Below are positions 61,782-64,000 of a stretch of DNA of 64,000 bases, one piece after another; the first letter of the stretch is position 1, and the number at the start of each line of letters is the position of its first letter. Origin of the DNA: Erythrobacter sp. SDW2 (GTDB lineage Bacteria > Pseudomonadota > Alphaproteobacteria > Sphingomonadales > Sphingomonadaceae); the NCBI RefSeq assembly GCF_021431965.1, contig NZ_CP090370.1, forward strand, positions 2,721,001-2,785,000, in the 5' to 3' direction. The notes beneath the pieces are model-generated. The model saw only the letters and a list, made by a program, of their open reading frames with translations. It was not told the origin of the DNA and did no database searches. The translations under genes were made by a program, and so were the position numbers.

Positions 61782-64000
<2,219 letters not shown>

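Overview
The window is a compact, GC-rich chromosomal segment of an alphaproteobacterium, most likely from the Sphingomonadales (Erythrobacteraceae type). The evidence is an RcdA-type (DUF1465) CtrA-degradation factor, a PtsP/EI-Ntr gene, large sphingomonad-style TonB-dependent receptors, many acyl-CoA catabolic genes, dense gene packing with many TTG/GTG starts and 1-4 base start/stop overlaps, and an rRNA operon followed by an initiator tRNA. I see no phage, IS element, CRISPR array or plasmid signature.

Layout. 1-9.7 kb: end of a divergent PEP-carboxylase-like gene, an L,D-transpeptidase, then on the minus strand tilS, cpoB/ybgF, a RodZ-like gene and ptsP, two small DUF465 genes and rcdA. 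9.7-23 kb: glycerol kinase, a metallo-beta-lactamase-fold hydrolase, DUF4230 and DUF2254 membrane proteins, nadA, an EamA permease, an old-yellow-enzyme reductase, a CitE-like protein, a lipoprotein coupled to lipB, a membrane protein, a PmtA-like methyltransferase and an MFS permease. 23-27 kb: arsenate reductase, an iron-type TonB receptor preceded by two Fur-box-like palindromes, an orphan [2Fe-2S] subunit and a class II aldolase-like protein.

27.3-34.6 kb is an organoarsenical island: MATE exporter, two glycosyltransferases of the arsenosugar families TIGR04282/TIGR04283, an SDR enzyme, ArsM, a MerA-like flavoprotein and a radical SAM protein that does not look like ArsS. 34.6-50.9 kb is an acyl-CoA catabolic region: TonB receptor, three MFS permeases, a FadB-like fusion, a beta-lactamase-fold esterase, an acyl-CoA ligase, a pair of acyl-CoA dehydrogenases and a TLP1-type thiolase. 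Together they could import, activate and beta-oxidise a hydrophobic carboxylic acid.

51-61.3 kb: a DUF4173 membrane protein with a response regulator and histidine kinase, then a run of three exported proteins (crystallin-like/PAN protein, lipoprotein, large HELGH zincin-like protein). These are divergent from an unusual LuxR-HTH/alpha-beta-hydrolase fusion that appears to have lost its catalytic histidine. The window ends in an rRNA operon on the minus strand (partial 23S, 5S, tRNA-fMet, terminator).

The best candidates for undescribed biology are the arsenic island with its non-ArsS radical SAM protein, and the LuxR-hydrolase fusion with its divergent secreted operon.
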